A DNA stretch of 64,000 nucleotides, from contig DATMNI010000476.1 in the NCBI GenBank assembly GCA_035570275.1, positions 52,850-116,849 on the forward strand, in the 5' to 3' direction. The position numbers were made by a program, and so were the translations under genes. Of this stretch, positions 41,622 to 50,752 are shown one piece after another. Origin of the DNA: DATMNI01 sp035570275. GTDB lineage: Bacteria > Acidobacteriota > Terriglobia > Bryobacterales > Bryobacteraceae. How positions within the stretch are numbered: position 1 is the first letter of the stretch; every line of letters starts with the position of its first letter. Under the pieces are notes generated by a model, which was given only the letters and a program-made list of their open reading frames with translations, did no database searches and was not told the origin of the DNA.

Positions 41622-44600
41622 TTCACCCTGCCGTTCGAGACCTGTTTCTAGACCTGGGGCGAAACCCCGGCTTTCAGGAGGCGTTGCGCCGCCTCGTCAA
41701 CGGTGGCAATGCTACCCTGACGGGCCTTACTACCACCGCCAAAGCCGTGTATTCCGTGCTGCTGTGGCAGTCCTCCGGCCGTCCTCTGATAATTGTAGTA
41801 GATGGTAACAAACAGGCCGAAGCCCTCTCCGAAGCTGTCGATTCCTTCTTTTCGCTGTTAGCTTCGGATGACCGGAGTAGCCCCCAACTCCTTCCGGCTC
41901 TGGATGTTCTGCCCCTCCAGAATCTGTCGCCCCATGCCGAAATCTGCGAGCAGCGGGCCATTGGACTGTGGAGTCTCGCCACCCATCGCGCACCCATCAC
42001 GGTGATGCCGGTGGCCTCAGCCCTGCTGCGCATCGAAGCCGCCGATTTCTACCGCCAACTCGCTCTCAAGCTGCGGGTGGGCGAGGAGTTGCCCCTGGAG
42101 GAGGTGATTACCCACCTGGAGAGCATCGGCTACCAGCGGCGCGAACCGGTGGAGATGGTCGGGGAGTATTCGCTCCGCGGCGGCATCCTCGACGTGTTTT
42201 CGCCCGAAGCCGCCAAGCCGGTGCGCATCGACCTGTTTGGCGACCAGGTGGAGTCTATCCGCCGCTTCGACGTGGAATCGCAGCGTTCCGTTTTGAAGGT
42301 GGAAGATTGCACTCTGCTGCCGCTGACCGAGTATCAAAAGTCGCACAGCCTGCTGGCTGAACTGGGCGAACTGGTCCGCGAGGCCGGCCTTCCCGGACGC
42401 GACCTGCCCCCGCCCGGCGAGACGTTCCCTGGTTGGGAGTTGATTTCGCCGATGCTGCGGCCGCGCGCGTCCTCGGTCTTTTCGCTGCTGGAACGGCCGA
42501 TTATCGTCTGGGATGAGCCGGAGCAGGTGCACGCCGCGGCCCGGCGGTTTTGGACGCGATTGGAGCAGATCGAAACATCGCCCGCCTACGATCCCGACAA
42601 GGTTTACTTCCGCTGGGAAGATCTGGAGCGCCATACCGGGTCGAGCGCCCAGTGCTCGTTCAAAGAGCTCGACATCGCTTGGTCCACTGCCGAAGCCGCT
42701 GCCAGCCACCACATCGCCACCAGGCCGTCCCTCAGCTTCCGCGGCAACATGCAGGTGGCGATTGCGGAGGCCCGAACCCTGGTGGAATCGGGAAACCGCG
42801 TCGTCTTTTTCGCTTCCTCCACAGGTGAGATAGAGCGCGTGGCGGACATTCTGAACGAATACGCCGTGCCTTACCAACTCGGCCTGGAACAGTTCGAATC
42901 CACCCCCGCCTACCTGGCTGAGCGGGCTTATATGGCGGGCACGGCCGCCAGCATTTACCTGGTGAAGGGAGTGGTCCGGCACGGCACTGCCTTTCAAGAT
43001 CCTAAACTTGTAGTTTTTGGCACCGAAGACCTGTTTGAGACTTCGGAAATGGTGTCGCGGGGCCCGTCTTCGAAGTCGGCGCTGGCGACTTTCTCGGCCG
43101 ATATCGTCGATCTCAAGCCCGGCGATTTCGTGGTCCACGCGGAGCATGGCGTGGCCCAATACCTGGGGCTGCGGGAAATCAGCCAGGGCGACGCCAAGGG
43201 CGACTACATGCTGCTGGAATATGCCGCCGACGCCAAACTTTACGTGCCGCTGGCGCGCATCGACCTGGTGCAGCGCTTCCGCGGCGCCGGCGAGGCCAAG
43301 CCGTCGCTGGACCGCATGGGCGGTGCCACCTGGACCCGCACCAAAACCCGGATCAAGACGAAAATGCGCGACATGGCCGACGAGCTGCTGAAGCTCTACG
43401 CCTCACGCAAAATGACCGAGGGCTTCAGTTATTCTCTGGATAGCAACTGGCAGCGCGAGTTCGAGGACGCCTTCGAGTTTACCCCCACCAAAGACCAGCT
43501 TTCGGCCGTCGCGGAGATCAAGCGCGACATGGAGAGCGTACAGCCCATGGACCGGCTGCTTTGCGGCGACGTAGGTTACGGCAAGACCGAGGTGGCCATG
43601 CGCGCCACTTTCAAGGCCCTGGGCGATGGAAAACAGGTGGTTCTGCTGGCGCCTACTACAGTTCTGACATTTCAACATTTCGAGACGTTTAAGCGGCGTT
43701 TTCAGCCCTTTCCCGTGCGCGTGGAGATGTTCAGCCGCTTCCGCTCGCCCAAGGAACTCAAGGCGGCCCTGGCCGATCTGGCCGAAGGCAAAGTGGATAT
43801 CGCCATCGGCACCCACCGGCTCTTGTCGGAAGACGTGATATTTAAGGATCTCGGGCTGGTGCTGGTGGATGAAGAGCAGCGCTTCGGCGTGAAGCACAAG
43901 GAGCGGCTCAAACACCTGAGAAAAGCGGTGGATGTGCTCAGCATGAGCGCCACCCCCATCCCCAGGACACTACACATGTCGTTATTGGGATTGCGGGACA
44001 TGTCGGTAATTGAGACGCCGCCCAAAGACCGGCTGTCCATTCACACCGTGGTGGCTCCCTTCCAGCCGGAGTTGATCCGGTCGGCGCTGGAAATGGAATT
44101 GGGCAGGGGCGGCCAGGTGTACTTCCTGCATAACCGGATCGACTCCATTTGGGCGCGGGCTGCGATGCTGCAGGAATTGGCGCCGGCCGCCAAAATCGGC
44201 GTTGGTCATGGCCAGATGGGTGAATCCGAATTGGAAAAGACCATGCTCCAGTTCATGCGGCACGAGTTCGACATCCTGGTTTGTACTACAATTATCGAAA
44301 ATGGCTTGGACATCCCGCTGGCCAACACTATGCTGATTGAGAATGCCGAGCGCTACGGTCTCTCGGAACTCTACCAGTTGCGGGGGCGGGTGGGCCGATC
44401 CAATCGCCGCGCTTACGCTTACCTGCTGGTTCCGCCGGATACCGAGCTCACGGAGATCGCTCGCAAGCGCCTGGCCGCGCTCAAGGAGTTCAGCGACCTG
44501 GGCGCGGGCTTCAAGATCGCGGCGCTCGACCTGGAACTGCGGGGCGCCGGCAACCTCCTGGGCGGGGAGCAGCACGGCCACATCAACTCGGTGGGCTTCG

Positions 44601-45103
44601 ACACCTATACGCGATTGCTGGAGGAGACGGTCCGCGAGCTGAAGGGCGAAGAGGTGGTGCCGGAGATCCACTCGTCGCTCAACCTGGGGCTGGATATCCG
44701 TATCCCGCCCGACTATATTGTCGAGGAAAACCAGCGCCTGCGCGCGTACCGGCAGATCGCTAATGCGGCCGATGCCGAAGCGCGCGACCGTGCCGAAAAG
44801 GAACTGGAGGATCGATATGGCCCAGTGCCTGAGGCCGTACGCAACCTGCTGGAGTACTCGGCGCTGAAAACCCTGGCGGAACAAATCGGAATCGAGGCCG
44901 TGGATCGCCGGCACACCGTGGTCAGCGTAAAGTTCCACCAGCAGACCCGTGTTGACCCAGCGAGGCTTATGGGAATTGTGAGCAAAACCAGGGGCGCTTC
45001 GTTTACGCCCGCGGGGGTTTTGGTGCTGCCGCTGGACGGCCAGACGGCCGCCGGGGACATCCTAAAGTTTCTGGCGGACAAATTGCAACAGATGCGGGTT
45101 TAG
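41618..45103 (+). CDS. mfd: Transcription-repair coupling factor Mfd
   Basis: 1161 residues, normal length. Start TTG at 41618 overlaps the rfaE2 stop. UvrB-homology module in the first ~350 residues (EEVITHLESIGYQRREPVEM, YSLRGGILDVFSPEA), CarD-like RNA-polymerase interaction domain near 490-560 (LKPGDFVVHAEHGVAQYLGL), helicase with Walker A LCGDVGYGKTEVAMRA (about 650), DEEQ box LVDEEQRFGVKHKE (about 750), SATPIPRTLHM, RVGRSNRRAYAYLL and the TRCF C-terminal domain. It displaces stalled RNA polymerase and recruits UvrA. First of a run with the SurA-like gene 130 bases downstream. Confidence 0.97.
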   Translation: MIHPAVRDLFLDLGRNPGFQEALRRLVNGGNATLTGLTTTAKAVYSVLLWQSSGRPLIIVVDGNKQAEALSEAVDSFFSLLASDDRSSPQLLPALDVLPLQNLSPHAEICEQRAIGLWSLATHRAPITVMPVASALLRIEAADFYRQLALKLRVGEELPLEEVITHLESIGYQRREPVEMVGEYSLRGGILDVFSPEAAKPVRIDLFGDQVESIRRFDVESQRSVLKVEDCTLLPLTEYQKSHSLLAELGELVREAGLPGRDLPPPGETFPGWELISPMLRPRASSVFSLLERPIIVWDEPEQVHAAARRFWTRLEQIETSPAYDPDKVYFRWEDLERHTGSSAQCSFKELDIAWSTAEAAASHHIATRPSLSFRGNMQVAIAEARTLVESGNRVVFFASSTGEIERVADILNEYAVPYQLGLEQFESTPAYLAERAYMAGTAASIYLVKGVVRHGTAFQDPKLVVFGTEDLFETSEMVSRGPSSKSALATFSADIVDLKPGDFVVHAEHGVAQYLGLREISQGDAKGDYMLLEYAADAKLYVPLARIDLVQRFRGAGEAKPSLDRMGGATWTRTKTRIKTKMRDMADELLKLYASRKMTEGFSYSLDSNWQREFEDAFEFTPTKDQLSAVAEIKRDMESVQPMDRLLCGDVGYGKTEVAMRATFKALGDGKQVVLLAPTTVLTFQHFETFKRRFQPFPVRVEMFSRFRSPKELKAALADLAEGKVDIAIGTHRLLSEDVIFKDLGLVLVDEEQRFGVKHKERLKHLRKAVDVLSMSATPIPRTLHMSLLGLRDMSVIETPPKDRLSIHTVVAPFQPELIRSALEMELGRGGQVYFLHNRIDSIWARAAMLQELAPAAKIGVGHGQMGESELEKTMLQFMRHEFDILVCTTIIENGLDIPLANTMLIENAERYGLSELYQLRGRVGRSNRRAYAYLLVPPDTELTEIARKRLAALKEFSDLGAGFKIAALDLELRGAGNLLGGEQHGHINSVGFDTYTRLLEETVRELKGEEVVPEIHSSLNLGLDIRIPPDYIVEENQRLRAYRQIANAADAEARDRAEKELEDRYGPVPEAVRNLLEYSALKTLAEQIGIEAVDRRHTVVSVKFHQQTRVDPARLMGIVSKTRGASFTPAGVLVLPLDGQTAAGDILKFLADKLQQMRV

Positions 45104-45113
45104 CCCAGTGACC

Positions 45114-45203
45114 AGTGGCCGCGACCCTCTGGGTCGCGTGTTCAGGTATTCGTGTCCAGTGCCGCGTGGAAAAGCCTCGCGACCCATAGGGTCACGGCCA
45201 CTG
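45114..45203. repeat. Palindromic repeat family C, compound copy
   Basis: Outer arms AGTGGCCGCGACCC and GGGTCACGGCCACT are inverted (one mismatch), each completed by its own small GCGACCC/GGGTCGC palindrome. A half copy is at 16716-16741. Sits between mfd and the SurA-like gene. Confidence 0.8.
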
Positions 45204-45235
45204 TGTTACCTGCTAAAATGGAGATCTCGCATATT

Positions 45236-46450
45236 ATGTTTCGCCAGTTTGTAGTACTCATCGCCGCCACTGTTTCGGCTGTCGCCGTTGCCCCCAACGC
45301 CGCCGCTGCCGACAACGTCAACGTCAAGGTTGTCGAAGAGATCGCCGCCAAAGTAAACGGCGATATCATCACGCGCGGCGACCTGGAGAAGAAGCGGGCG
45401 GAGGTGGAAGCGGAGGCCAAGCGCCAGGGCATCACGGGCGCCCGGCTGGCCGAGGTGGTGAAAGAGGAGGCATCCAATACTCTTCGGGAGAAGATCGATA
45501 CCCTGCTGCTGGTACAAAAGGGCAAGGATCTGAACATCAATGTGGACCCCGAGGTGACGCGCCGGCTGGCCGAGATCCAGGTCCAGCAGAAGCAGCCCGA
45601 CCCGGACAAGTTCAAGGAGTTCCTTTCCCAGCAGACGGGTATGACGTATGAGGACTTCAAACAGCAGATGAAGGACCAGCTTCTGACGCAGCGTGTGATC
45701 GGCGAGGAAGTGGGGCGCAGGATTAACGTGCCCGAAGCGGAGATGCAGAAGTATTACGAGGAACACAAAAAGGAGTTTGTGCGCGAGGAGCAGGTCTTCC
45801 TCAGCCAGATTCTGATCTCCACGGAAGGCAAATCCCCTGAACAGGTGGCCGCCGCCGAGAAGAAGTGCAAAGACATCGTGGCGCGCGCCCGCAAGGGAGA
45901 AAAGTTCAGCGACCTGGCGCGCGACAATTCCGACGAACCCGAGACCGCCAAGAACGGCGGCTACGTGGGCGCCATGAAGCGGGGCCTGATGGACAAGCCG
46001 ATTGAAGATGTGGTCTTCAAGGCCAAGAAGGGCGATATTACGGAGCCTTTCAAACGCTCGCAAGGCATCCTGATCCTGAAGGTGGAAGAGCGCTTCGAAG
46101 CCGGGCAGGCTTCCTTCGACGAAGTGAAGACAGACATCCAGGACCGCATGGTGCAGCCGAGAATGGAGCCTAAGGTGCGCGAGTTGCTCACCCGGCTGCG
46201 CGAGGACGCGTTCCTTGAGATCAAGGAAGGCTATGTCGATAGCGGCGCCGCGCCCGGCAAGGATACGCGCTGGAAAGACGTCGCCACGCTGAAGCCGCAA
46301 ACTGTCACCAAGGAAGAAGTGGCCGCGCGCCGCAAGAAAAAGCTATTGTGGGTGATCCCGATCGGCACCGTCAAGAATACCAAGACGGGCGCGTCCGCTC
46401 CGGCGCCTCCCACTCAAACGCCCGTTCCGCCTGCTCCGCCAGTCAAATAA
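45236..46450 (+). CDS. SurA-like periplasmic peptidyl-prolyl isomerase
   Basis: 404 residues from the ATG at 45236, which directly gives a signal peptide (MFRQFVVLIAATVSAVAVAP, cleavage near AAA|DN); an in-frame ATG at 45218 is less likely. A SurA N-terminal chaperone domain (AAKVNGDIITRGDLEKKRAE) is followed by a parvulin rotamase domain (FLSQILISTEGKSPEQVAAA through SQGILILKVEER). The tail is proline/threonine-rich after KKKLLWVIPIG. It helps fold outer-membrane proteins such as the TonB receptors here. Stop overlaps the next start by one base. Confidence 0.9.
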   Translation: MFRQFVVLIAATVSAVAVAPNAAAADNVNVKVVEEIAAKVNGDIITRGDLEKKRAEVEAEAKRQGITGARLAEVVKEEASNTLREKIDTLLLVQKGKDLNINVDPEVTRRLAEIQVQQKQPDPDKFKEFLSQQTGMTYEDFKQQMKDQLLTQRVIGEEVGRRINVPEAEMQKYYEEHKKEFVREEQVFLSQILISTEGKSPEQVAAAEKKCKDIVARARKGEKFSDLARDNSDEPETAKNGGYVGAMKRGLMDKPIEDVVFKAKKGDITEPFKRSQGILILKVEERFEAGQASFDEVKTDIQDRMVQPRMEPKVRELLTRLREDAFLEIKEGYVDSGAAPGKDTRWKDVATLKPQTVTKEEVAARRKKKLLWVIPIGTVKNTKTGASAPAPPTQTPVPPAPPVK

Positions 46451-47721
46451 TGAAATCTCCTTACGTCAACGAGCTTGAACCGAACAAGGTGATCACTACC
46501 AGTTTTCTGGTCCACTCGAAGGAGATTCGTCAGAAAAAAACCGGTGAGTTCTACCTCTCGCTGCTCTTGGGCGACCGCACGGGCGAGTTGGACTCCAAGA
46601 TGTGGGACAACGTGCAGGAAGTGCTGGATGACTTTGACCGCGACGATTTCGTCAAGGTCAAGGGTATGATCCAGGTCTTCCACAACCGGCCGCAGCTCAC
46701 CATCCACAAAGTCCGTCGGATGGACGAGAGCGAAATCGATTTCGCCGATTATTTTCCGTCCTCCAAGCGCGATCCGGACGAGATGTGGGCCGAGTTGCGC
46801 GGCATTGTTGCCGGCTTGGGGAACCCGCACCTGAAAGCGCTGCTGGAAGCCATGCTGGGTGACGAGGATGTGGCGCGCCGGTACCGCCGGGCGCCCGCCG
46901 CCAAGCAGATTCACCACGCGTTTCTCGGTGGGTTGATCGAACACGTGCTTTCGGTCTGCGCGCTGGCCCGTCTGACCGCGGGCCACTACCCGATCGTCGA
47001 TTACGACCTGCTGGTGACCGGCGTGATTCTGCACGATATCGGTAAGATCTACGAGCTGAACTACGAGCGCGGCTTCTCCTATTCCAACGAGGGCCAGTTG
47101 ATTGGCCACATTTCGATTGCCATGCGGATGGTGGGCGACAGGCTGCGCGGCCTGCCCGATTTTCCCCCGCGGTTGCGTACCCTGGTGGAGCACATGATTC
47201 TGAGCCACCACGGGCAGCTTGAATACGGTTCGCCCAAACTGCCGCAGTTTCCCGAGGCGCTGTTACTGCACTACCTGGACGACGTGGATTCCAAGATGGA
47301 ATGCATGCGGGCGCTGCTTGAAAACGACCGGCAGGTGGATGGCTGCTTCACCTCGTACAATACCGCGATTTCGCGCACGGTGCTGAAGAAAGAGCGCTTC
47401 CTGAGCGACGCGCCGGTAAGTGCGCAGCCTCATACGGAGCCGCGACTTGTCGCTCGACCGTTAGGGAGCGGTAGCCCCCCGACTGCGGAAACCGCAGCGG
47501 CAAAGCAAAGCGACGTTGCAAATGGAAGCGCCGCCGAAAAACCCGCCGTCGAAAAACCAGCCGTCACGCCGCCCAAGCCAACCGTGCCGGCGGAACGCGC
47601 GCTCAGAGCGGACCACCCGCCCAAAGCGGACCACCCGCTATTTGCCGCGCCGCCCGGCTCGGCGTTCGCCAACAAGTTGAAACAGGCACTGCAGCCTGCG
47701 GGCACCAAACAGGACGGCTGA
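46450..47721 (+). CDS. YhaM-like 3'-5' exoribonuclease (OB-fold plus HD domain) with a repeat-derived tail segment
   Basis: 423 residues. OB-fold nucleic-acid-binding domain at residues 10-95 (ITTSFLVHSKEIRQKKTGEF, GDRTGELDSKMWDNV) and HD phosphohydrolase domain at about 150-300 (IHHAFLGGLIEHVLSVCALA, VILHDIGKIYEL, HMILSHHGQLEYG). YhaM-type enzymes degrade RNA and DNA from 3' ends. After residue 325 a low-complexity tail begins; residues 329-342 (TEPRLVARPLGSG) are a family B repeat read in frame. Tail repeats follow (EKPAVEKPAV, DHPPKADHP). Typical family members end near residue 320, so the tail is extra. Confidence 0.88.
   Translation: MKSPYVNELEPNKVITTSFLVHSKEIRQKKTGEFYLSLLLGDRTGELDSKMWDNVQEVLDDFDRDDFVKVKGMIQVFHNRPQLTIHKVRRMDESEIDFADYFPSSKRDPDEMWAELRGIVAGLGNPHLKALLEAMLGDEDVARRYRRAPAAKQIHHAFLGGLIEHVLSVCALARLTAGHYPIVDYDLLVTGVILHDIGKIYELNYERGFSYSNEGQLIGHISIAMRMVGDRLRGLPDFPPRLRTLVEHMILSHHGQLEYGSPKLPQFPEALLLHYLDDVDSKMECMRALLENDRQVDGCFTSYNTAISRTVLKKERFLSDAPVSAQPHTEPRLVARPLGSGSPPTAETAAAKQSDVANGSAAEKPAVEKPAVTPPKPTVPAERALRADHPPKADHPLFAAPPGSAFANKLKQALQPAGTKQDG
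47436..47473 (+). repeat. Family B repeat inside a coding sequence
   Basis: Same sequence as the copies at 11871 and 38420 (gagccgcgacttgtcgctcg, then accgttagggagcgg), inserted in frame in the tail of the YhaM-like gene. Confidence 0.9.
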
Positions 47722-48107
47722 TGCCTAAGACCGCGCGCGACGTTCCCCCGCCGTTAGAATTGCTGTGCCTCAAGGCGCTCTGGTCGCTGGAGGAAGGCAA
47801 CGTTAAGGCGGTGCGGGAGATTGTGGTCCAAACCCGGCCGCTGGCTTACACCACCATCATGACCGTGCTGGACCGTCTGGTGCGCAAAGGCAAGCTGACG
47901 CGCCGCAAGGTGGGCCGGGCATTTGTCTACTCGCCCGAGATGTCGCAAAATGCCATGCGCCACGCCGCCGTTCGCGAACTGGTGGACGGCTTCTTCGACG
48001 GTTCAGAGGCTGCGTTGGCGGCATTTCTGCGCGAACTGCCAGCCCCAGCCAGCGCCCGGCCGGAGCGGGCTCATGTGGAAGACCGCATCGACACCGTGTT
48101 GCTGTAA
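47721..48107 (+). CDS. BlaI/MecI/CopY-family winged-helix repressor
   Basis: 128 residues. BlaI fold: LLCLKALWSLEEGNVKAVRE, PLAYTTIMTVLDRLVRKGKL (recognition helix) and RRKVGRAFVYSPEMS. The family is usually next to a BlaR1-type membrane protease sensor; none is here. Its start overlaps the previous stop by one base (TGATG), so it is co-expressed with the nuclease and SurA-like gene. Targets unknown. Confidence 0.9.
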   Translation: MPKTARDVPPPLELLCLKALWSLEEGNVKAVREIVVQTRPLAYTTIMTVLDRLVRKGKLTRRKVGRAFVYSPEMSQNAMRHAAVRELVDGFFDGSEAALAAFLRELPAPASARPERAHVEDRIDTVLL

Positions 48108-48154
48108 AGGCGCCACTGCGACGGCCCGCCCCTGGTCAGAAATGGGGTCACGGA

Positions 48155-48196
48155 CGTGGGGCCACGAACCGCGGTCACGAACCGGCGGTCACGAAT
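48155..48196. repeat. Short tandem run in the convergent intergenic region
   Basis: Three near-copies of GGTCACGAACC / GGCCACGAACC. Followed by GCCGG...CCGGC, a small stem that could end transcription. Confidence 0.5.
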
Positions 48197-48226
48197 GCCG
48201 GCGCCAAGACCGGCGTTTACCGGGGT

Positions 48227-49177
48227 TCAATGCGAGCCCGGCAGGATCTTTCCGTATTTCGGGACGAGTACCTGGTTGGTAAACTCGTCGTGTTTCTTCA
48301 AATCGTCCATGGCTTCCTGAAGATGCATCTGCTTGACGATGGCCACGATCTGGGCTTGTCCTTGTTTTCCCCACTCGTCGCGCTCGGCCGCGGTCGCGGG
48401 CAAGGCCGGCTCCCTGCCACCGCCATGTGCCATCACGTCGGGAACCCACGATCCCAGAGCCAGGCTGCCACTGTAGCCTAGTTTGGCAAGCCCGGCGAGC
48501 CCGGTGTTTTCGGGAACTGGTCCGGCAGCCTTGGATTCGGCTTCGCCGTAGTCGCCCTTGAGGGGGAGGTCGATAATCCTTCCGGTTATGTAATGCGCGC
48601 CGTACAGGGCCTTGCTGCGGGCGTCCGGGGCAAGCTTCAGCTTCGGCAGATAAGCGTCCATGTCGATGTACAGCAGCGGTACGTGCTGCTCGTCATAGAA
48701 TTCACGGACCAGCGTGCCCGCCGTCAAGGGCGCCGGCCCCTGGCCGGACGAAAGGTAGATCTGCCGGCGGAAGCCCTGCCGCAAAAGCGATTGCGACACG
48801 GCCCTTAGAAAATCAAGCCCCTGCGTCGGCGAAATATTGACCGTCGCCTGGGCGATCAGGGTAGTGCCGGGGTAAGACCAAATCAGTCCCGGCATATACA
48901 ACGCGTCCAACTCGTCGGCCATCGCCATCGCATAAGCCAGCGGCGAAACGTAATCGCGATCGCTGGGCATGATTCCATTGGTTTCGACCGCGCCGACGGG
49001 TATGAAGATAACGTCGCTGCGCTTCAGGTGGTCCGCCACCTGAACCTGACTGAGTCGAGTCAGATCGCGGGTATGCAGCTTGCGAACCTGGCCCCACACA
49101 GGCGCCGTTTGCATTATGCAGCAGGTCAGCCCCACGGCCGCCAACCGCATCGTCCTCAATCGAATTCCTGTAAGCAT
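48227..49177 (-). CDS. Exported creatininase-family protein
   Basis: 316 residues, AGGAGGAG upstream. Signal peptide through VWGQ. The creatinine amidohydrolase fold is visible in VIFIPVGAVETNGIMPSDRD (usual form G..EQHG.HLP..TD), YMPGLIWSYPGTTLIAQATV and QIYLSSGQGPAPLTAG. The normal metal ligands Glu/His of EQHG are partly replaced (ETNGIMPSDRD), so the metal site may be altered. Related enzymes act on creatinine and on amide bonds in cofactor synthesis (MftE, ArfB). Exported forms are common in acidobacteria and uncharacterised. Confidence 0.78.
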   Translation of the reverse strand: MLTGIRLRTMRLAAVGLTCCIMQTAPVWGQVRKLHTRDLTRLSQVQVADHLKRSDVIFIPVGAVETNGIMPSDRDYVSPLAYAMAMADELDALYMPGLIWSYPGTTLIAQATVNISPTQGLDFLRAVSQSLLRQGFRRQIYLSSGQGPAPLTAGTLVREFYDEQHVPLLYIDMDAYLPKLKLAPDARSKALYGAHYITGRIIDLPLKGDYGEAESKAAGPVPENTGLAGLAKLGYSGSLALGSWVPDVMAHGGGREPALPATAAERDEWGKQGQAQIVAIVKQMHLQEAMDDLKKHDEFTNQVLVPKYGKILPGSH

Positions 49178-49319
49178 CTGAGCTCCTCCTTGCCGACTCT
49201 TCCGGTTACCGGCGCCGCCGCCAGTTCTACCTGCCAGCGTCTTCCAGCCATCGTGCTTGACCCTCCGTCAGGCGGGCGCGCCTGGCAAGTGTCAAGGTGT
49301 ATGTTACGCCCGTTACCCC

Positions 49320-50639
49320 TTATTTCCAAAATGTTGCGGGAATTGCCCGGAAAGCCACTGGAGTCGTTTTCAGGATAGTGTCGCGGTAGATATCGGCTTG
49401 GATCACCACTTCCCAGGCGTCCGGGGATCCGTTCTTAGCCCATACTTCATCCAGGATTTTCAACCCCTCCAGCGACACCAGCACGGAGGTTAAGCTCGTA
49501 AGATTTCTGCCCAACAGGAGCAGCATGCGCGTATGCTCCGGCCGGGCAGGCAAAAGGACGATCAGCGCCGGGGCAAGCCGCCGGTCCGCGGAATACAATT
49601 CCTCCCGAAACTCCGCCGGCTCCCCTGGTTTCGGGTCGCGATTTCGGACCAGGTCGGGGCTGACCTGGGCAATATAGAAGTTGGTCTTCTCCAGCATTTT
49701 GCTCAGATAGCCCGCGGTACGCGGCATTCCGAGGAATATCGTGTTCTGTGCCGCGAAAGACTCCGCTGGGAATCGGCGCGATTCGGTCAATCGAACCTGT
49801 TGGCCGTCCTTTTCCAGGTACTGCAGGAGTCTGATGCCCGCCGTCATCTCCATGGCCCCCACATAGGATTGCGCCAGATCCGGCGTTCCCCATTTTGCTG
49901 CCGTCTCCTTGAGAAAGGGCGATGCGGGCCAATTCGTAAAATCGGAGATCTGAAGATCCCGGATGTACACCTGGTGTGAAGGCCAAAAGAAGTAAAGGGG
50001 GCTCGGAACCACAATGGCCGTTGGATTACCGGCCATTAGAAACGCCTTCCAGAATCGGGGCATCGGAGCAGCAGGGGCCGGCAGAGACGCCTTTAGGCTG
50101 CGAATCTGGACGAGGAGAACCGCGCACAAAATCACCATTGCCAGTTCCGACAAGCCCACGCCCCACAAATACCGCTTCGGAAGGGCGCGCCAGGTTGACC
50201 AGAAGGATGGCGCGGGAGGTTTCTGGGGCGGCTGATAGTCCCAATGCAGTTCGTGCCGGCCCAGCGGCAGGGACAAACGCAAAGGAAATGAACCGTCTCC
50301 CGATTCGTAAAACTCCTTCAGCTTGGTGCGGAGACGCGCTACTTGAACGCGAACCGATGAGTCCAGTTTGGGATCGAAATCCGGACTGCGCCCCAGCGCT
50401 TCGGTGGCGATAGCGTATTCGCCGATGGGCTCGGCCTGATGCTCCCAGAGGTAGAGCAGCAGCGCGCGCATGGTTGGCGCAGACCGAAAGGTTTCACTGT
50501 CCGCAACCTGGCGGATCAGTTCGTCATGTTTACCTGCAGATCCTCGCGCTGAACCCTTGGCCTGCATCCCACCCGCCCGCTCGGAGAGCTTTGCTAAGCC
50601 ATTCTGCAACACTTCCAGCAGTCCTGCAAGGCTCGCCAA
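49320..50639 (-). CDS. Membrane-anchored winged-helix regulator-like protein
   Basis: 439 residues if started at a TTG (50639); an internal ATG at residue 25 is a plausible alternative. Residues ~36-133 form an OmpR/PhoB-like winged helix (DPKLDSSVRVQVARLRTKLK, FYESGDGSFPLRLSLPLGRH). One transmembrane helix at about 158-179 (LWGVGLSELAMVILCAVLLV) follows, then an extracytoplasmic domain of about 240 residues with no family I recognise. The layout resembles ToxR/CadC-type one-component regulators. Such winged-helix-plus-TM proteins are frequent in acidobacteria. Divergent from the small secreted protein at 50753, a possible target. Confidence 0.7.
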   Translation of the reverse strand: MASLAGLLEVLQNGLAKLSERAGGMQAKGSARGSAGKHDELIRQVADSETFRSAPTMRALLLYLWEHQAEPIGEYAIATEALGRSPDFDPKLDSSVRVQVARLRTKLKEFYESGDGSFPLRLSLPLGRHELHWDYQPPQKPPAPSFWSTWRALPKRYLWGVGLSELAMVILCAVLLVQIRSLKASLPAPAAPMPRFWKAFLMAGNPTAIVVPSPLYFFWPSHQVYIRDLQISDFTNWPASPFLKETAAKWGTPDLAQSYVGAMEMTAGIRLLQYLEKDGQQVRLTESRRFPAESFAAQNTIFLGMPRTAGYLSKMLEKTNFYIAQVSPDLVRNRDPKPGEPAEFREELYSADRRLAPALIVLLPARPEHTRMLLLLGRNLTSLTSVLVSLEGLKILDEVWAKNGSPDAWEVVIQADIYRDTILKTTPVAFRAIPATFWK

Positions 50640-50752
50640 TCACAATTCCGGTAATCATTGTATCCCATCCGCCCCGGCCAGCCGCATTCTGTTTGATGCC
50701 GCGTGTACCGGCAACTGGTCCGTGATAGGATCACTCAGAGGGAGGCCACTTC

